Shown here: positions 45,297-57,770 of the stretch, piece by piece
How the letters are laid out: every line of letters begins with the position of its first letter
Position numbering within the stretch: position 1 is the first letter of the stretch
Source of the DNA: Patella vulgata
Lineage: Eukaryota > Mollusca > Gastropoda > Patellidae
Assembly (NCBI RefSeq): GCF_932274485.2
Contig: NC_065883.2
Coordinates: 65,887,210-65,951,209, forward strand
Reading direction: 5' to 3'
Length of the DNA: 64,000 nucleotides
Translations under genes and position numbers: made by a program
The notes under the pieces: model-generated
Database searches by the model: none
What the model was told of the DNA's origin: nothing
What the model saw: the letters and a program-made list of their open reading frames with translations, nothing else

Positions 45297-45863
45297 CGAA
45301 AGGGATTGTGCACGTAATTAACCAAGCAAGATCCCTTGGTAATCACATTGTCAAGAAGAGTATTGGAGACCCCCCTCCCCTTCTCTCTCTCTAGACTAGA
45401 TATGTTTTACGACTTGTAACTAAACGATTATTCTCTATGTATCAGTACCTTGTGTTACCCATTGTTTGTATCGAGGGTACCTTGTATCAGTACCCTGTGT
45501 TACCCATTGTTTGTATCTACCCCCACCTCATCCCCGCTCTTTCGCGCTCTCTCTCTCTCTCTCTGTCTCCCTCTCTCTCTCTAGATATGTTTTACGACTA
45601 GCAACTAGACGATTATTTTCTATGGAGTACCTTGTGTTACCCATTGTTTGTATCGAGGGTACGTTACCTCCTCTACCCCTACCTCATCCCCGCTTTATCG
45701 CGTTCTCTCTCTCTCTCTGTATGTCTGTCTCTCTCTCTAGACTAGATATGTTTTACGACTTGCAACTAGACGATTATTTTCTATGGAGTACCCTGTGTTA
45801 GCCATTGTTTGTGTCGAGGGTACGTTATCTTCTCTACCCCCACCCCATCCCCTCTCTTTCGCA

Positions 45864-45896
<33 letters not shown>

Positions 45897-46016
45897 GACT
45901 TGATATATTTTACGACTTGTAACTAGACGATTTTTTCTATAGAGTACCATGTGTTACCCATTGTTTGTGTCAAGTGGGCGTTATCCCCTACCCCCCCCCC
46001 CTCGCTCTCTCTGATT
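45297..46016. repeat. Minisatellite, four to five units of about 150 bp with CT runs
   Basis: Units read ctagactagatatgttttac, actagacgattattttctat, gtgttacccattgtttgtgt and a CT/CCCC-rich end. It is preceded by aagatcccttggtaatcac, also seen at 34.4 kb. Internal partial duplications occur in the first unit. Confidence 0.82.
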
Positions 46017-46019
46017 TGT

Positions 46020-46885
46020 ACATATGTTAGTCTCATTTTAGATACCATGTAATTTTGAACTCGGGTATGCGTACCTTTTCCTGGAACGCTTGATATTAGA
46101 GTTCACATAGCTAAGCAACCTTTGTGTTAGCTATTTCTGTCCTGTTCATTTTAGAATAAAATACTACCGTTTTACGGAAACAATTATTTTTGTCTTTGTC
46201 ATGGGCGTAAAAGCGATGGTCATTTAAAACACCACCCCTTACACACAGTAGATGTTTATTTAAACAACATCCCAAATTTGTTTCTTAAATATTCCTTGAT
46301 GTGGTAGATCTCCTTTAATCTTTAGCTTAAAATATCTAATATTATTATACGTCCACCTTCTCTATAAATACCAAGACAAGTATGTAAAGTGATTCAATAA
46401 CGTCAACAAATGTTTCAAAGCTTATCAAATGGGTTATTTTAGTACAACACGGCTTGAAATATAATAATATATTTTATTTATTTGCCAACTGTACATACTA
46501 GTATACAGTAGGGGGCAGGGCGGAGAAGAATTCTACTTCTAATATTTCTCCCACGCTCGTGTCGACACCAGTGTAGTACTGTTTAATTATTTTCCTTCAA
46601 AGGAGATTTTTTTGTATAAGGCGTGAAGTATTTGTAATGCGTTGTGAACAGTGTGCTGAGCCTATATTTTTTCCTGAAGAATTGTTATTGTAAGTGAATG
46701 TTATTTAAGTCTGTGGAATAACATTGTATGTATGTCTTTTCTACGTAATAAAGGCTGTTTTTGTATTATCGAAATCATTCAATATTTACAGATTTATTTA
46801 AGTAAAAATGCGTTGGAGGCATTAGAGCTACTAATTAGCTGCGACTCATCAATCCAGTCTAATTAATATCAAGAACTTTATCAAA
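46020..46885. other. No gene seen
   Basis: AT-rich without recognised features. Confidence 0.45.
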
Positions 46886-46888
46886 AAA

Positions 46889-47124
46889 TGAAATGAAATG
46901 GAGTTTAAAGTCCTACTCTTCTGCTCTGACTGGGCTAATGAAAACGGGCATACGCCATACAGTGTGTTATAAAGGTAATTTTGCCCAGGCAGCGGCACTA
47001 TGCCCTACTCTTATATCGAATTCCAACTGCCAGTTACTTTTACGTGTACGACATTGTATACACGGGACCTCGGTTTCCAGTTCCATCCGAACGACTAGAC
47101 AGATGTCCTTGTCAAGCCCTCCGA
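46889..47124 (-). mobile_element. SINE-A, 3' two-thirds
   Basis: Reversed tail gaaatgaaatggagtttaaa through cgacattgtatacacgggac to gtccttgtcaagccctccg. Confidence 0.85.
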
Positions 47125-47287
47125 AAACTTTATGCTTTTTGTTCGACTGAATTATAAATGAAATAAAATTGTGTTTAACGGGGCCAATAAAGACAAGCAC
47201 GGGTCTATGAAGTAAATTGTATCCAGAAAAGTAGCCTACTCGTATTTCTATTTCAAACGCACAAGATGATATAGTCCCGTCATTGCA

Positions 47288-47600
47288 CTATCTGATTAAA
47301 ATACAGATCTATATTTCGTTTCGTTTTGTTTAATACTTTTGATAGCCTACACTACATGAAGATCTGACAAGTTGTACTCGAAGGTCGTGTCAGGGGTCGT
47401 ACGAGCGACTTTGACCCTATGACGTCATGATTGATTAATAAATCAGCGTTGGCGTTTCTAGGGGTTTACCCACAGTTCCGTGCATGGCACGCCAAGAAGT
47501 CGCCGTAGCAGACTGTTTCATTGGTTTATCCCTCACTTCAACCAAAACGGCGGTAATATAACAACTCTTCCAGATCCTAGTGTAGTTGATGACGAAAAAG
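47288..47600. mobile_element. MITE-9 family, copy lacking one end
   Basis: Left end ctatctgattaaaatacaga, then tatttcgtttcgttttgttt and the shared core (tctaggggtttacccacagt). Similarity to the 44.0-kb copy stops after cttccagatcct. Frames at 47480-47791 come from this repeat. Confidence 0.72.
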
Positions 47601-47604
47601 ACCC

Positions 47605-48380
47605 CGTTGTTCGGAGAGCGGGGTACACAAACCTAAGGCGTGTCACTGCGCCCCCTTCACTTAGTCCATGCCCTGCAATCTCAAGATACACGCATATTTC
47701 CCATGGAATACAGTGCATTTGTTATAAATTACTGGGGCATCTGGGTATTCTGGAAGGTTGTTTCTTTCAAAATATACTAGAGGAGTTTTGATATATGAAC
47801 GCCACGCCATGTACATTGTATTACCCAATTCTGCTATTTCCCATCCCTAAAATAGTACTAAAAGCGCGCGATTGTCACTTTATGGCAGTAAGGCAATTCC
47901 TTTCTACAGCCCGTCTTCATTAGTCCAGTCGGACTAAAATGTACTAAAATATCCCGATGGAATAAATTCAAACCAATCTGGATTTCACAATATCTGTGCT
48001 ACCTTTGCAATCATTACCAATTATCGTAGATTGCATAATACGAAAAAAAGCTTCACAGATTGGAAATCGAGATTTTGAATAAAGGATGTTAACATTAATG
48101 ACATTCTCAAGATGATAATTGTCGTTAATTGGTCATTATCAAACATGCGTGATCCACCTACACACACAATATTAATTAACCTTTTGGTATGTGGTATTTC
48201 ATAAAATAAAAACACAGAAACAATCTCAGAATCCAACCACGCACTATGCCAATTACGAAAGGTTACTAAACACTCGATTCGTCATAAACTGTTATTGAAT
48301 TCGTCATATACCGAAACTAACTACACGTACGCTGTTTGAGTAATAGGTATTTGAAACGGTGCAAGAAGGTCACTGTTTAA
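47605..48380. other. No gene seen
   Basis: A SINE-A scrap (ccgtcttcattagtccagtc) lies near 47910. Nothing else recognised. Confidence 0.45.
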
Positions 48381-48384
48381 ACTT

Positions 48385-48514
48385 ATTATATATCGTTCTT
48401 CATGGAACGGGAAAGTGAACAATGTGTATCGGTTGAGAGAGAGACAGGGAGCTTGTCCTGTCAATAACTTATATATCGTTCTTTATGGAAAGGGAAAGGG
48501 GACAATATGTATCG

Positions 48515-48552
<38 letters not shown>
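48385..48552. repeat. Short tandem duplication with (GA)n
   Basis: tatatatcgttcttcatgga and tatatatcgttctttatgga lie 82 bp apart, each followed by tgtatcg(g/t)ttgagagaga. The GA run spans 48518-48552. Confidence 0.75.
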
Positions 48553-48559
<7 letters not shown>

Positions 48560-49009
48560 GTTTCCTTTTGGGCGACTAGATAGAGATAGAGATCGGGATC
48601 AAAACCAGACCACTCGTCTAAATGATTGACCTTAGGATCTAAAGTGTACGAGTAAAAACTCTGTGTTACAAAATACCCAACAATGTGTATCAAGGGGTAT
48701 TATGAAAGGTATCAAATACCAACGATCCTGTACATAGCCCTTAATTTATCTAAAATTGCCAAACCAAATTGTACATTTTCATTTCATTAAATCTTCCTGC
48801 AAGCCCTCTATATTGGTGCGCCGACACATCTTCCAATATACTATCATCACCTTCGCTAGTTATGACCCAGAAACCAATAAACGACAATGGTTGTAATACT
48901 GTCCACTATAACCTGAAAATTTGGATGAAACAAAATCATCCACACTACAGCGTTTAGGAAAACCACACTGGGGTTTAGGATAAGAGGATTAAGGTTTTGT
49001 GACCCGGTA

Positions 49010-49845
49010 TGGCATAGAGGTTGTGATGGCCTAGTGATCTAGAGTGTCGAGCTTCGAGCTCCAGTTGGCTGGTCAGCTCTGACTTGCGGTTTTGGTTTCG
49101 ATCCCTGGTGTGAGCGTGTGTGGCTTGCAAATAGGGACGCCTTTTCAACCTGGTAGATTACTCACCGGAAACATCCCTCCGCGTGTACTGGGCATATAAG
49201 ACAACTTGTCGGCGATATCTGTAATACAATATCATTTGGGATCTAAATTTTATTATTGTATTTTGAATTCATATTTTAAATTATATTTTTCATTTGTAAC
49301 TCATTTTGGACATGTGACAGATTAATTGTAAAATGTAATCTGCATCAGGTGTGTGAGGGTTATTTCATAGTATTATGTAAGATATAATGGGTTACTCAAA
49401 CAATGTATAGCCGGCTTGTCTTAGACAAGTATATTATGATATAAAGTTTAGGTAACAAGCATTAACACATATTGTCTAGAGATAAGATGTGTGAATTTTA
49501 ATAATTACTTTTCATTGTTCTGATTACTAATGGTATTAACTATGGCGTGCCTTAACCGATATAAAAAGCCTAGTTTACAAGCAGGCAAAAAGTACAAAGG
49601 AGGGACAAGAGAGACCCGTAGAGGCTGATAGGTCTCCTGGACCTCGGGAGAGGGTCTGCCCTGTGAGGCCGAGGGGAAGCAGCTATAGCTAGACGTAACT
49701 TTACCCAACCAAATGATGTTATTATGTACCTGTAAATATGTTATCCAGTATTAAAATATCTTTTAATAAATAAGAGTTATGTATTCTATCACATATCAGG
49801 TTCGGCGGAAGCGGGCGTTAAACATCAATAAAAGAAGAAGTGACC
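49010..49845 (+). mobile_element. SINE-C (third tRNA-headed SINE), interrupted
   Basis: The head has gatggcctagtgatctagag (A box) and gtttcgatccctggtg (B box), then acgccttttcaacctggtag. The likely 3' end, cggcggaagcgggcgttaaa, lies near 49805-49840 and shares the gcgttaaac motif with SINE-A and SINE-B. About 580 bp of other sequence separates the parts. Confidence 0.5.
49218..49800 (+). mobile_element. Possible solo-LTR-like fossil within SINE-C
   Basis: The insert begins near TGTAATAC and ends near ATATCA. It has a TATA-like tataaaaag at 49560 and an AATAAA near 49764, as LTRs do. No internal retroelement region is present, and no clean target duplication was found. Family and age are unknown. 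Confidence 0.3.
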
Positions 49846-50106
49846 TGGCATAAAACTTAACTAATCATAAATTCCGCGTAGAGATAAACCCCGGCCCTCT
49901 TCCGTTTTAGATAAGCGAGTTATCTGTAAATTCTCTAATTAATTCTTATTTAGATGTCTGTTATCATTTGTTACTTTATAAAAACGTACAATAAAATTAC
50001 AATCAACCAGGACCGGGCTGGCGGTTTAAATAAACTATGCTACGTGTTTATCTTCAAAGAAAGAAAAAATCAAAACACGTGATACCGAAGGGAAAATTGA
50101 AAATGG

Positions 50107-50463
50107 GTAAGGCCACAGTACTGGTACACAAAAATATGTTCAAGGGCCCTCTTACTCGAAATCATAACTAAAGATAAAATCCAAATTTTAGTAGATACTT
50201 CAATTTGGATTGGCTCACCATTAAAATCAATCTAATATTATCCAATCAAATTACTAAAATTTGGATTTTTTCTTAGTTAAAATTCATGAAACAGGCCTCT
50301 GATTACAAGCTGCAGCTAATAGTGTTTTATACATTTTAAACTGAACAAGACTACTCTATTTTGAATTCGTTTTTTAAAAATTTATTGAGTACATTATTAA
50401 CTGCACAACTAACTGTAGCTTGTAACCAGGACACAGTACTGTGTACCAGTACTGTGGTCTTAC
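50107..50463. mobile_element. Foldback element enclosing MITE T3 copy 2
   Basis: ggccacagtactggtacac (50111-50129) is mirrored by gtgtaccagtactgtggtc (50441-50459). Inside lies T3 (50144-50298), with tactcgaaatcataacta and ttagttaaaattcatgaaac arms. A second inverted pair (attacaagctgcag / tgtagcttgtaac) lies between T3 and the right arm. Confidence 0.6.
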
Positions 50464-50499
50464 TAAGTAAATACATCCTGACATATTAAGGATGTATTT

Positions 50500-50855
50500 A
50501 GTAAGATTTAAATAAAGGGCTGGCTGTTCTTGCTATAATAATTCAACAATAGATAATGAGAAATGAATATTATTGAATATTTCACTTAAATTACTAACTG
50601 AGCGAAGTTATGAGTGTTTGAAGTTTTTATAAGATAGTCTCAATTGTCAAGAACCATAGCTACGATAACAAACAGCCCGATTACACTTTTTATCGTTAAA
50701 TTATTAAATTGAGCGATTGTTCTAATCCATTAAATATCAAGGCCATCGGCCGGTTTAGAGAGTTGATTATGGGCTTGTCATGTGAATAACTGTCCAATTT
50801 GAAGCGAAAATAAAGATCTGCAAGGCAGATTTAGCGCTTGCATACTGCATATTTA
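50500..50855 (-). mobile_element. MITE type T2, diverged copy
   Basis: ctgagcgaagttat, gagagttgattatgggcttg and gcttgcatactgcatattta match the reverse complement of the 16.2-kb copy. TTAA is kept at the right end. Confidence 0.55.
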
Positions 50856-50869
50856 ATCACGCTAGTTGT

Positions 50870-52080
50870 TTATAAACCCCCCCCCCCCCACCCAAAAAAC
50901 AAAACCCAACAGGATTAATACAATCAACTAGAGGGGGTGGGGGGGTGGATGAATGATTATTTTGGTTCAGTTATAGACAGCTATGATAATGCTATCCCAA
51001 GGCTACCCCTAAGTAATTTTCGGGTTTTGAGTTCGTTTCACCTAACAATGTACGTCTTCATTAGCCCAGTCGGAGCAGAACAGTAGGATGTTAAACCCCA
51101 TTTCATTTCATTTCGCCTAACAGTGTAGGTATGAAAATCATACTTCTCATTGAAACATGTATACTTAAGTGTTATTTCTATACTTACGTCGTTAGGTGAA
51201 AAGATTCTCATGGATTAAAGTTAGGCAGAATAACGCTAGTGCTATAATGAACCATAAGGTCGGAAACTCAATCGTATACCTGGCTACTAGGATTTTTCAG
51301 GATCGTGTCACTGCCAAATAACCCTGCGGTCAAGCGAATTCTTGAAATTAATACAACATGATTACCACCCTTTCTCTACTTGTAACTGGCCCTAGTTGTG
51401 TAAGAAATCAAAATGTTGAGGAAATTGTGCAACTAGCGTTTTAAGGTCCATCGAAACATTCTCCATTAATCATTTTAGACGTTATTTTTTATGCATTTAT
51501 TTACCGTAAAGATAGAAGTACATAGACCATACATGGTTAGCTTATTGTATGTTATCAACAATTACCCAAGCCTAACATCTATCTAACACTACAAGTATAT
51601 GTAACATATGCGTGGAATGTAAGCTATGTAAGTAAAGGCTATTGATTCTTCCAATAGACATCGATATAATATTATGTTTACGTTTTAGCGTACAACGGTC
51701 AAAAACTAGACAAAGCACAGCCCTTGAAATATCAGTCCCTAAATAATTAACACAGTTGGACAGCGAAGAGGTTACACTTGAAGGAGGCCTCCCTTGGTGA
51801 AAACATTGATAAGATTAAGCGGGAGTTATAACTAAGAATTCTAAATATTTCTATAAATCATGTCACGATTTTAAATTAGATTATTTATTACCTGTATTCA
51901 AGGAGTGAGATTTGTTTTCGATATTGAATAATCATTAAATATGGGTTGACATGCTGAACAACGAGGTCATAAAGCCTAGTTAGTGAAAAGTTAAGCCGCT
52001 CTACTCTTTTTCTCATAATAATTCATGCACGAGGTTGTTGAGGGCTATTACAGCTTTTATTATTGTTATTACCGTTGGGA
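50870..52080. other. No gene seen; poly-C and SINE scraps
   Basis: C-run at 50877-50889; plus SINE-A tail at 51052-51116 (tacgtcttcattagcccagt to ttcatttcatttcg); SINE-B scrap near 51327-51362. Confidence 0.45.
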
Positions 52081-52085
52081 TATAT

Positions 52086-52335
52086 TAAATGAAATGAGGT
52101 TTAACGTCTCGTCTGACTTTTTTTTGCACCAACCGGGCTAATAAAGACGGGCATACGCCATGCAGTGTGCTAAAGGGGCACGTTTCCGCATACTTTTTTT
52201 TTATTATCGAAATTCAACAAGTAAAGATTCCTTTACGGGTACACGGATTGACATGTTTTCTGTCCTATCCGAACGACTAGACTTTAATCCTTGCCAGCCC
52301 CCCCCCCATCCCGCACCAGTAGTAGGGGGAAATCA
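52086..52335 (-). mobile_element. SINE-A, diverged
   Basis: Reversed tail aaatgaaatgaggtttaacg, then aaagacgggcatacgccatg and tatccgaacgactagacttt. The head is lost. Confidence 0.75.
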
Positions 52336-52339
52336 GGTT

Positions 52340-53725
52340 ACATTCTGATTTAATGTTAGTCTTTAAATAACACACTTTAAAAAGGGTTTACGGGTCATTC
52401 AACTTTGTTCTGTCTATGTCTGAACGCTTAGTTTGGATTTTAAAATTTACGTTAATCCGCTTGAAAACGTTGAGAGAATACTCTTCGAAACGTCGCTTAA
52501 ATAAACCAGTAGCTGTTCTTCGAAAAGTATATTTCTCTATCCAGTTACTAAATGCCCCTTAAAGATTGTTAAACATTTCAGGTTTATTTGTGAATACAAA
52601 AAGGAATCGGTTGTTGATACTACATTTGAATAAACATCTGGAGGCTTGTGCTGTATTTTTTTTTATAACAGTTATCATAATCTGAAGGCGTAGGAGATAC
52701 ATGTAAATCCCGGACAATTTAGCCCTTTTCGAATAGCTGACAACGTATTTTAGATCTATTATACACCCCAAAATACGTTATCATTCGCCTTTGTTTACCA
52801 ATGCATAAGCCTTAAATAGAACTCGGCGTATGTTATACTGATTTGTCACACCCAGGTGCAAATATCAACATTCAACATGCTCATATCTTCACGAAGATAA
52901 ACATCTCAATATTCATGTTATAAATATGAAACTAATATCCACTAACATGGATATATTGTTCGAGCAGTTTTTTTAGTATTGGTTCTAATGATCTTAAGAA
53001 ATGTTGTCCACCTTTAAGAAAACTCCCACACAAATTAAACTCGTTTAATCCGAGCTGATAGCCTATATATCTTTTTTCATTATAACATGACCAAATAAAA
53101 CATCAAATTATACAGAATCCATCTGAGACAGGGCCAGGTCGTGGTTACATATAGTAGATAAATACGGGGGTAACAGGTGACTTTGTCACACGCCGCCGCT
53201 AAACAACAAACAGTCCAATTCGTATCTCCTACAGAAATTCCATTCCACCCTAACTATTGTGATCAGGGTGTCATAAATAGTTGTTGGTGCGTATTCATAA
53301 GGCCGTGCGGTCAGTACGAGTACCCACCAATAAGGGCTGAACAGCGCCATTATTGATTTAAATGATATTATTCGCTTAAGAATGTATTAATCAAACAGAT
53401 ACGCGTGCCACTTTAGATATGGTATTGCCGACCATAAAAATATACACCCAATTTGTACTATGATAGGAGGGCATTGACGACATGGCTATCTAATAAGTAT
53501 GTTATTGTCAAAGTGGCTATAAAACAAATACAATATAGATACAGAATATCAAGACTATCGCACATATTACTATACATTATTTAAGTCACTTGATATATAT
53601 GTGAAACACTCTACCCGCTATCGTGAATTGATTTCAATTACTGATAACAAGAATAATCGTATAAAGCAGTAAAATAACACAACATTGGAATTTCATAAAT
53701 ACAAGTTTTAAAAATAACACAAACT
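52340..53725. other. No gene seen
   Basis: AT-rich without recognised exons or repeats. Confidence 0.45.
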
Positions 53726-53732
53726 GCAATGG

Positions 53733-54290
53733 AATGAAATGGGATTTAACGTCCTACTGTTCTGCTCTGAACTGGGCTAATGAAGACGGGCATGCACCAT
53801 ACAGTCTGGTATGAGGGAAAGTTTGCCCGGACAGCGGTACTACGGCCTACTATTATATCGAATTCCCACTGCCAAGGGATATTTTACGTGCACGCCAATA
53901 TGTACACGGGACCTCCGTTTTTCGTCCCATCCGAACGACTAGACAGCTGTCCTTGTCATGCCCAAAAATAACATAAAATATAAGGAGGTTTAACTTTTTT
54001 TGTTTTTACACCAACCTGGTTAACGAATCCGGGCAGTGTACACGTGCTATGTGGGAAATGCTGCCCAGACATCGGCACTACCGTTTACTCTTATATTATC
54101 TTTAATGCGCTGCCAGTGATAATCATTGGACCTCGCGTTTACGTACTATTCCAGCGGCTAGACCCCCCGCCCCCACCCCCTCCCTAACCATGTCCCTTCC
54201 ACACTAGAAGTTCCTAAAAACCTTTTCGGCCAATATTAGGATTGACCCCTGAACTCCCTGCTTAGTCACAAAGCCTCCATTGCCCGCAAC
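53733..54290 (-). mobile_element. Two SINE-A copies in a row, young then old
   Basis: 53733-53962 is well preserved (gaatgaaatgggatttaacg to cagctgtccttgtcatgcc). 53980-54290 is a full-length but strongly diverged copy, ending with the head remnant ctgcttagtcacaaagcctc. Confidence 0.8.
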
Positions 54291-54491
54291 ATTACAATAA
54301 AGAGTTATAATCGCCAAGTTTGAACTAAGAATTCGACATCAGTAAGTATTTAGTATGCTTGTCCGGAACAGTGTTTTTATTAATCCTGTAAACACATATA
54401 CCAAAATTTATATTTGTGCTCAGCTTTGTGATACCTCGATATGTGAGAATTGAGGGGACTAGTTCAACTTAGGTCATTATATATTTACAGT

Positions 54492-54494
<3 letters not shown>

Positions 54495-54530
<36 letters not shown>

Positions 54531-54717
54531 AACGTCCACTCGACATAATTTCAATTCGCTTGGGGTCTTTAGAAGTGGGTGGAAACCGGAGGATCCGAAA
54601 AAAAAACCCACGAGTCCTTGTCACGTGCAACCGGAGAATCGAAACCACTCCAGTTAATTCAATGCCAGACGTTATGATACAACGCGCACGCGCTATCCAT
54701 TCGGTCATCCAACCCCC
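54495..54717 (-). mobile_element. SINE-B, nearly full length with internal deletion
   Basis: GA tail, gtttaacgtccactcgacat, a deletion, then cggaggatccgaaaa through ccggagaatcgaaaccac to cattcggtcatccaaccc. Confidence 0.82.
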
Positions 54718-54719
54718 GG

Positions 54720-55655
54720 ACATATTTGTATGCGTTTGTACTAATTTGTTCTCTCAAAACAAACTCTAGATATATATACCTGAAAAGTGAGGGACCATTT
54801 CAACGTAGTACAGAATATACTAATATATAAAGCAACATTAATTTCATTCAGATTTATAGTTTTCGAACATTCCAGAACAAATTTTTAAAAAATGTAGCTG
54901 TCACCATTTTTCAAATTCTTGAATTGAAGAATGCTTTTTAAAACTTTCTTCGTTGACCATATATGGTCTGGTCTACTTGTGGTAGGTATTTTGTAATCAT
55001 GTTGTTTTTTTTTTTGATGCAAGTGGTGCCAATATGTGATATCGGCTTTTCTACGCAGTCCGTCATCATGGTGCCAGATGTCAAAAAAACAATTTATTTG
55101 GGTATTTAAAATATATTTTTTAAAATACGTTAACTTGTTTCCAATTTGGCGCATGCTTTCCTTTTATTACCATGTGGCGTCCATATTCTCGACACTTAAA
55201 ATAAATTCCTGCCTCCCACAACATGTATATGTAAATTCTAATGTAATCACCGTTTGTCCAGAATAAAATAGAGTTCTATGCTTGTTTAAAGAAAGCGTTT
55301 CCCTTTTTTGCTAAACTTTGGACCTCTAAACAGATTTAACATCTGGTTGCTATTGTGCAGGGATTTAGCGCCAGTTCTCAAATAAATTATATCAAAGAGT
55401 GCCACGCGTCCAGGATGCATTACGAATGTTCTATGGTTAAGAAGTTGCTTTGATAACTGTTCTAAACGTGGTCATTGTAAAGTCTCGCACCATTTTACTG
55501 GTCTTTTGGTTCTGTTAATCCGGGGTTTTCTGATCTTAAAATTTAAACGTAAACACGTAGATGGCAGGTGCACTGTTAATGTATAATGAGTAATACGTGT
55601 TTAGTTAAAATATGTTATTCTAACTAACATGTGTTTTATTAACCTAATTTTTTTT
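54720..55655. other. No confident gene
   Basis: Minus (54885-55154) and plus (55036-55266) frames overlap, but neither shows a motif. Confidence 0.4.
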
Positions 55656-55662
55656 TTTAATA

Positions 55663-55985
55663 CAGGGGAGCCGCGATGGATCAGTGAGTAAGACGCTGGA
55701 TCACTAACCAGGAAGTACGGGGTTAGATCCTGGTGTTGGTCGAGAAAGTTTCCCGGGATTTCACAGTGTGGTTTCCCCTTGTCAGTGGTGCAGGACAAAG
55801 GTCCAGGCAATGCCAGCGTCTAGTCCTTGGGATGGGGCAAAAAAACCGAGGACCTGTGTACACGTTGGTGTGCACGTAAAAGAACCCTTTAGTCTAATTG
55901 GTGCATAAAAGTAGTACTTTAAACCCCGTTTCATTTTCCCGGTTGAGCCAGAAAAGTAGGACGTACGTTGAAACCGTTTCATACA
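55663..55985 (+). mobile_element. SINE-A with duplicated tail region
   Basis: Head gggagccgcgatggatcagt, middle ccccttgtcagtggtgcagg, and two successive tails (gtactttaaaccccgtttca and aggacgtacgttgaaaccgt). Confidence 0.8.
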
Positions 55986-55989
55986 GGGA

Positions 55990-56865
55990 AGGAACTATTT
56001 TTATATGCAGAATTCTAATATAATCGGAAAGATTGGGTTTTGAAGTAATAGGAGAACATGGTCGTATTTTGTTTTATTATTTAATCAAGCAATGATATAG
56101 GGGCAAGGGTTGTCGTATATAATACGACGTGACATAAACCAACGCACCCATATAAAATTTTACAACTATGTTTATTTAATAGTCAAAATTAAAATATTTT
56201 ATATATTACGCAATATCCTAAAGAAATGATAACATGCCTAAATATAAATGAACCATTCAATGTTTACAGTCGTTGGAATTACACAGGAAAATGTTGCTAC
56301 ATGTAGTATATTATTCATTCCTCCCACTCAATATCAGATCATGACCGGAATGATATTTGAAAGGGGAGATAATTAAGATTACAGATTGACCGAGGTTAGC
56401 CTTTCTGGCAGATGGTTAAACGTTCTTGGGTGCACCACAAGTGTAAAATGTTAAATAGATAGCGGGGGCGTGGATACTTTAGAATCCTGTTATAATTCAC
56501 AAAGCTTTGTATTTTCTACCATACGCCCACGTATGGAAAAATGTACTGTCCCCACCCCTCGTTAGCACCCCATTCTTAGAATAAACAGTCTGTTTTTTGC
56601 GTCCTTCTGGAAAACAGATTTAAGAAAATATGTATTTTATGGCTGGAATATGGGGTGTTATTCTACTTATCACATTCAGTGTGATATCATATGGGATAAG
56701 ATATTCTAGTTATCCATACACCTTAACGAAACAGTTCCAGATTCTAAAGGGATATCCTTGATATACACGGGTTTCGAGACTGCAGATCCAAAGCCGAAAT
56801 GTGAAAAAAAAAATATTTTAAATTTAACTTGTCAATTTAACTTGTCAGTGACTTTATGGACTAAG
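55990..56865. other. No gene seen
   Basis: AT-rich without recognised features. Confidence 0.45.
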
Positions 56866-56879
56866 GCGTGTCCTGTAGA

Positions 56880-57256
56880 GAGAGCCACGGTGGCTAAGTG
56901 AGTAAGACGCTGTGTCGCTAGCTTGGAGGTCTCGTGTTCGATCCCTGAATTGGCCGAGAAAGTTCATCTGGATTTTACGGTGTGGTTTCCCCTTGTCAAT
57001 GGTGCAGGACGGAGGGCCTAACATGGACAGCTGTCTAGTCATTCGGATGGGACGGAAAACCGAGAACCCGTGTATACTTTGGCGTGCACGTAAAAGATCC
57101 CTTGGCAGTTGGAATTCGATATAAGAGTATAGGCCATAGTGCCGTTGCACGGGCAAAATTTCCCTCATAGCACCCTGTATTGCGTATGCTCGTCTTCATT
57201 AGCCAAGTCGGGGCAGAACAGTAGGACGTTAAACCCTATTTTATTTCACTTCATTT
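56880..57256 (+). mobile_element. SINE-A, full length (377 bp) with 13-bp target duplication
   Basis: gccacggtggctaagtgagt head and gtgttcgatccctgaattgg B box region, then the complete body and a ctattttatttcacttcatt tail. cgtgtcctgtaga flanks it at 56867-56879 and 57257-57269. Its length equals that of the 27.8-kb copy. Confidence 0.93.
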
Positions 57257-57277
57257 CGTGTCCTGTAGATCATTAGA

Positions 57278-57417
57278 TCTGTTACTGAGTCAAGTGACAA
57301 GGAGTAGGGTCGCCTGTCCAACCTCGATGGTTTTCTTTGGGTCCTCTGGTTTCCTCCCACTGCTAACGACCTCTACGCGACTGTTGAAATTAAACAATAT
57401 GTTAGTCCCGAAATGGC
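57278..57417 (+). mobile_element. SINE-B body
   Basis: It runs from tgttactgagtcaagtgaca through tccaacctcgatggttttct to caatatgttagtcccgaaat. The head and tail are missing. Confidence 0.78.
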
Positions 57418-57770
57418 TATAAATCTAGAATGGGTCCTTTAAATAAAATTCCTTGATCAAAACTTTCAATATTACCCTCATCAAGTAATAATAAAATTCA
57501 GGGACCGTTAATTCATCTTGAGAAAATACTAGAAACTGATTCAGTACTGCGCAGTCTTTATTTAAAGAGACGCAATTATTCCCTTAGTATATGTAGTCGT
57601 GTTTATGAACATAAATTTGGTATCATCGTTCCTAAGGCCACACAAATTTGATTTTCTGTTCTTCGGGAACACATGCTAAAATGTTTTCCTTATTTCTAAG
57701 GGAAAAAGCTAATTTAAAAAAAACCTGAAAGTACCTGGTTGTGCAGTTTAAAAGTTTTTAGTTCTAAATG

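Noticed and set aside
45466-45801. 111-codon plus frame
   Set aside because: It lies inside the CT-rich minisatellite; the repeats in the peptide mirror the DNA units.
47480-47791. 103-codon plus frame and its antisense
   Set aside because: Mostly MITE-9 sequence.
49505-49708. 67-codon minus frame
   Set aside because: It lies within the LTR-like fossil and has no recognisable domain.
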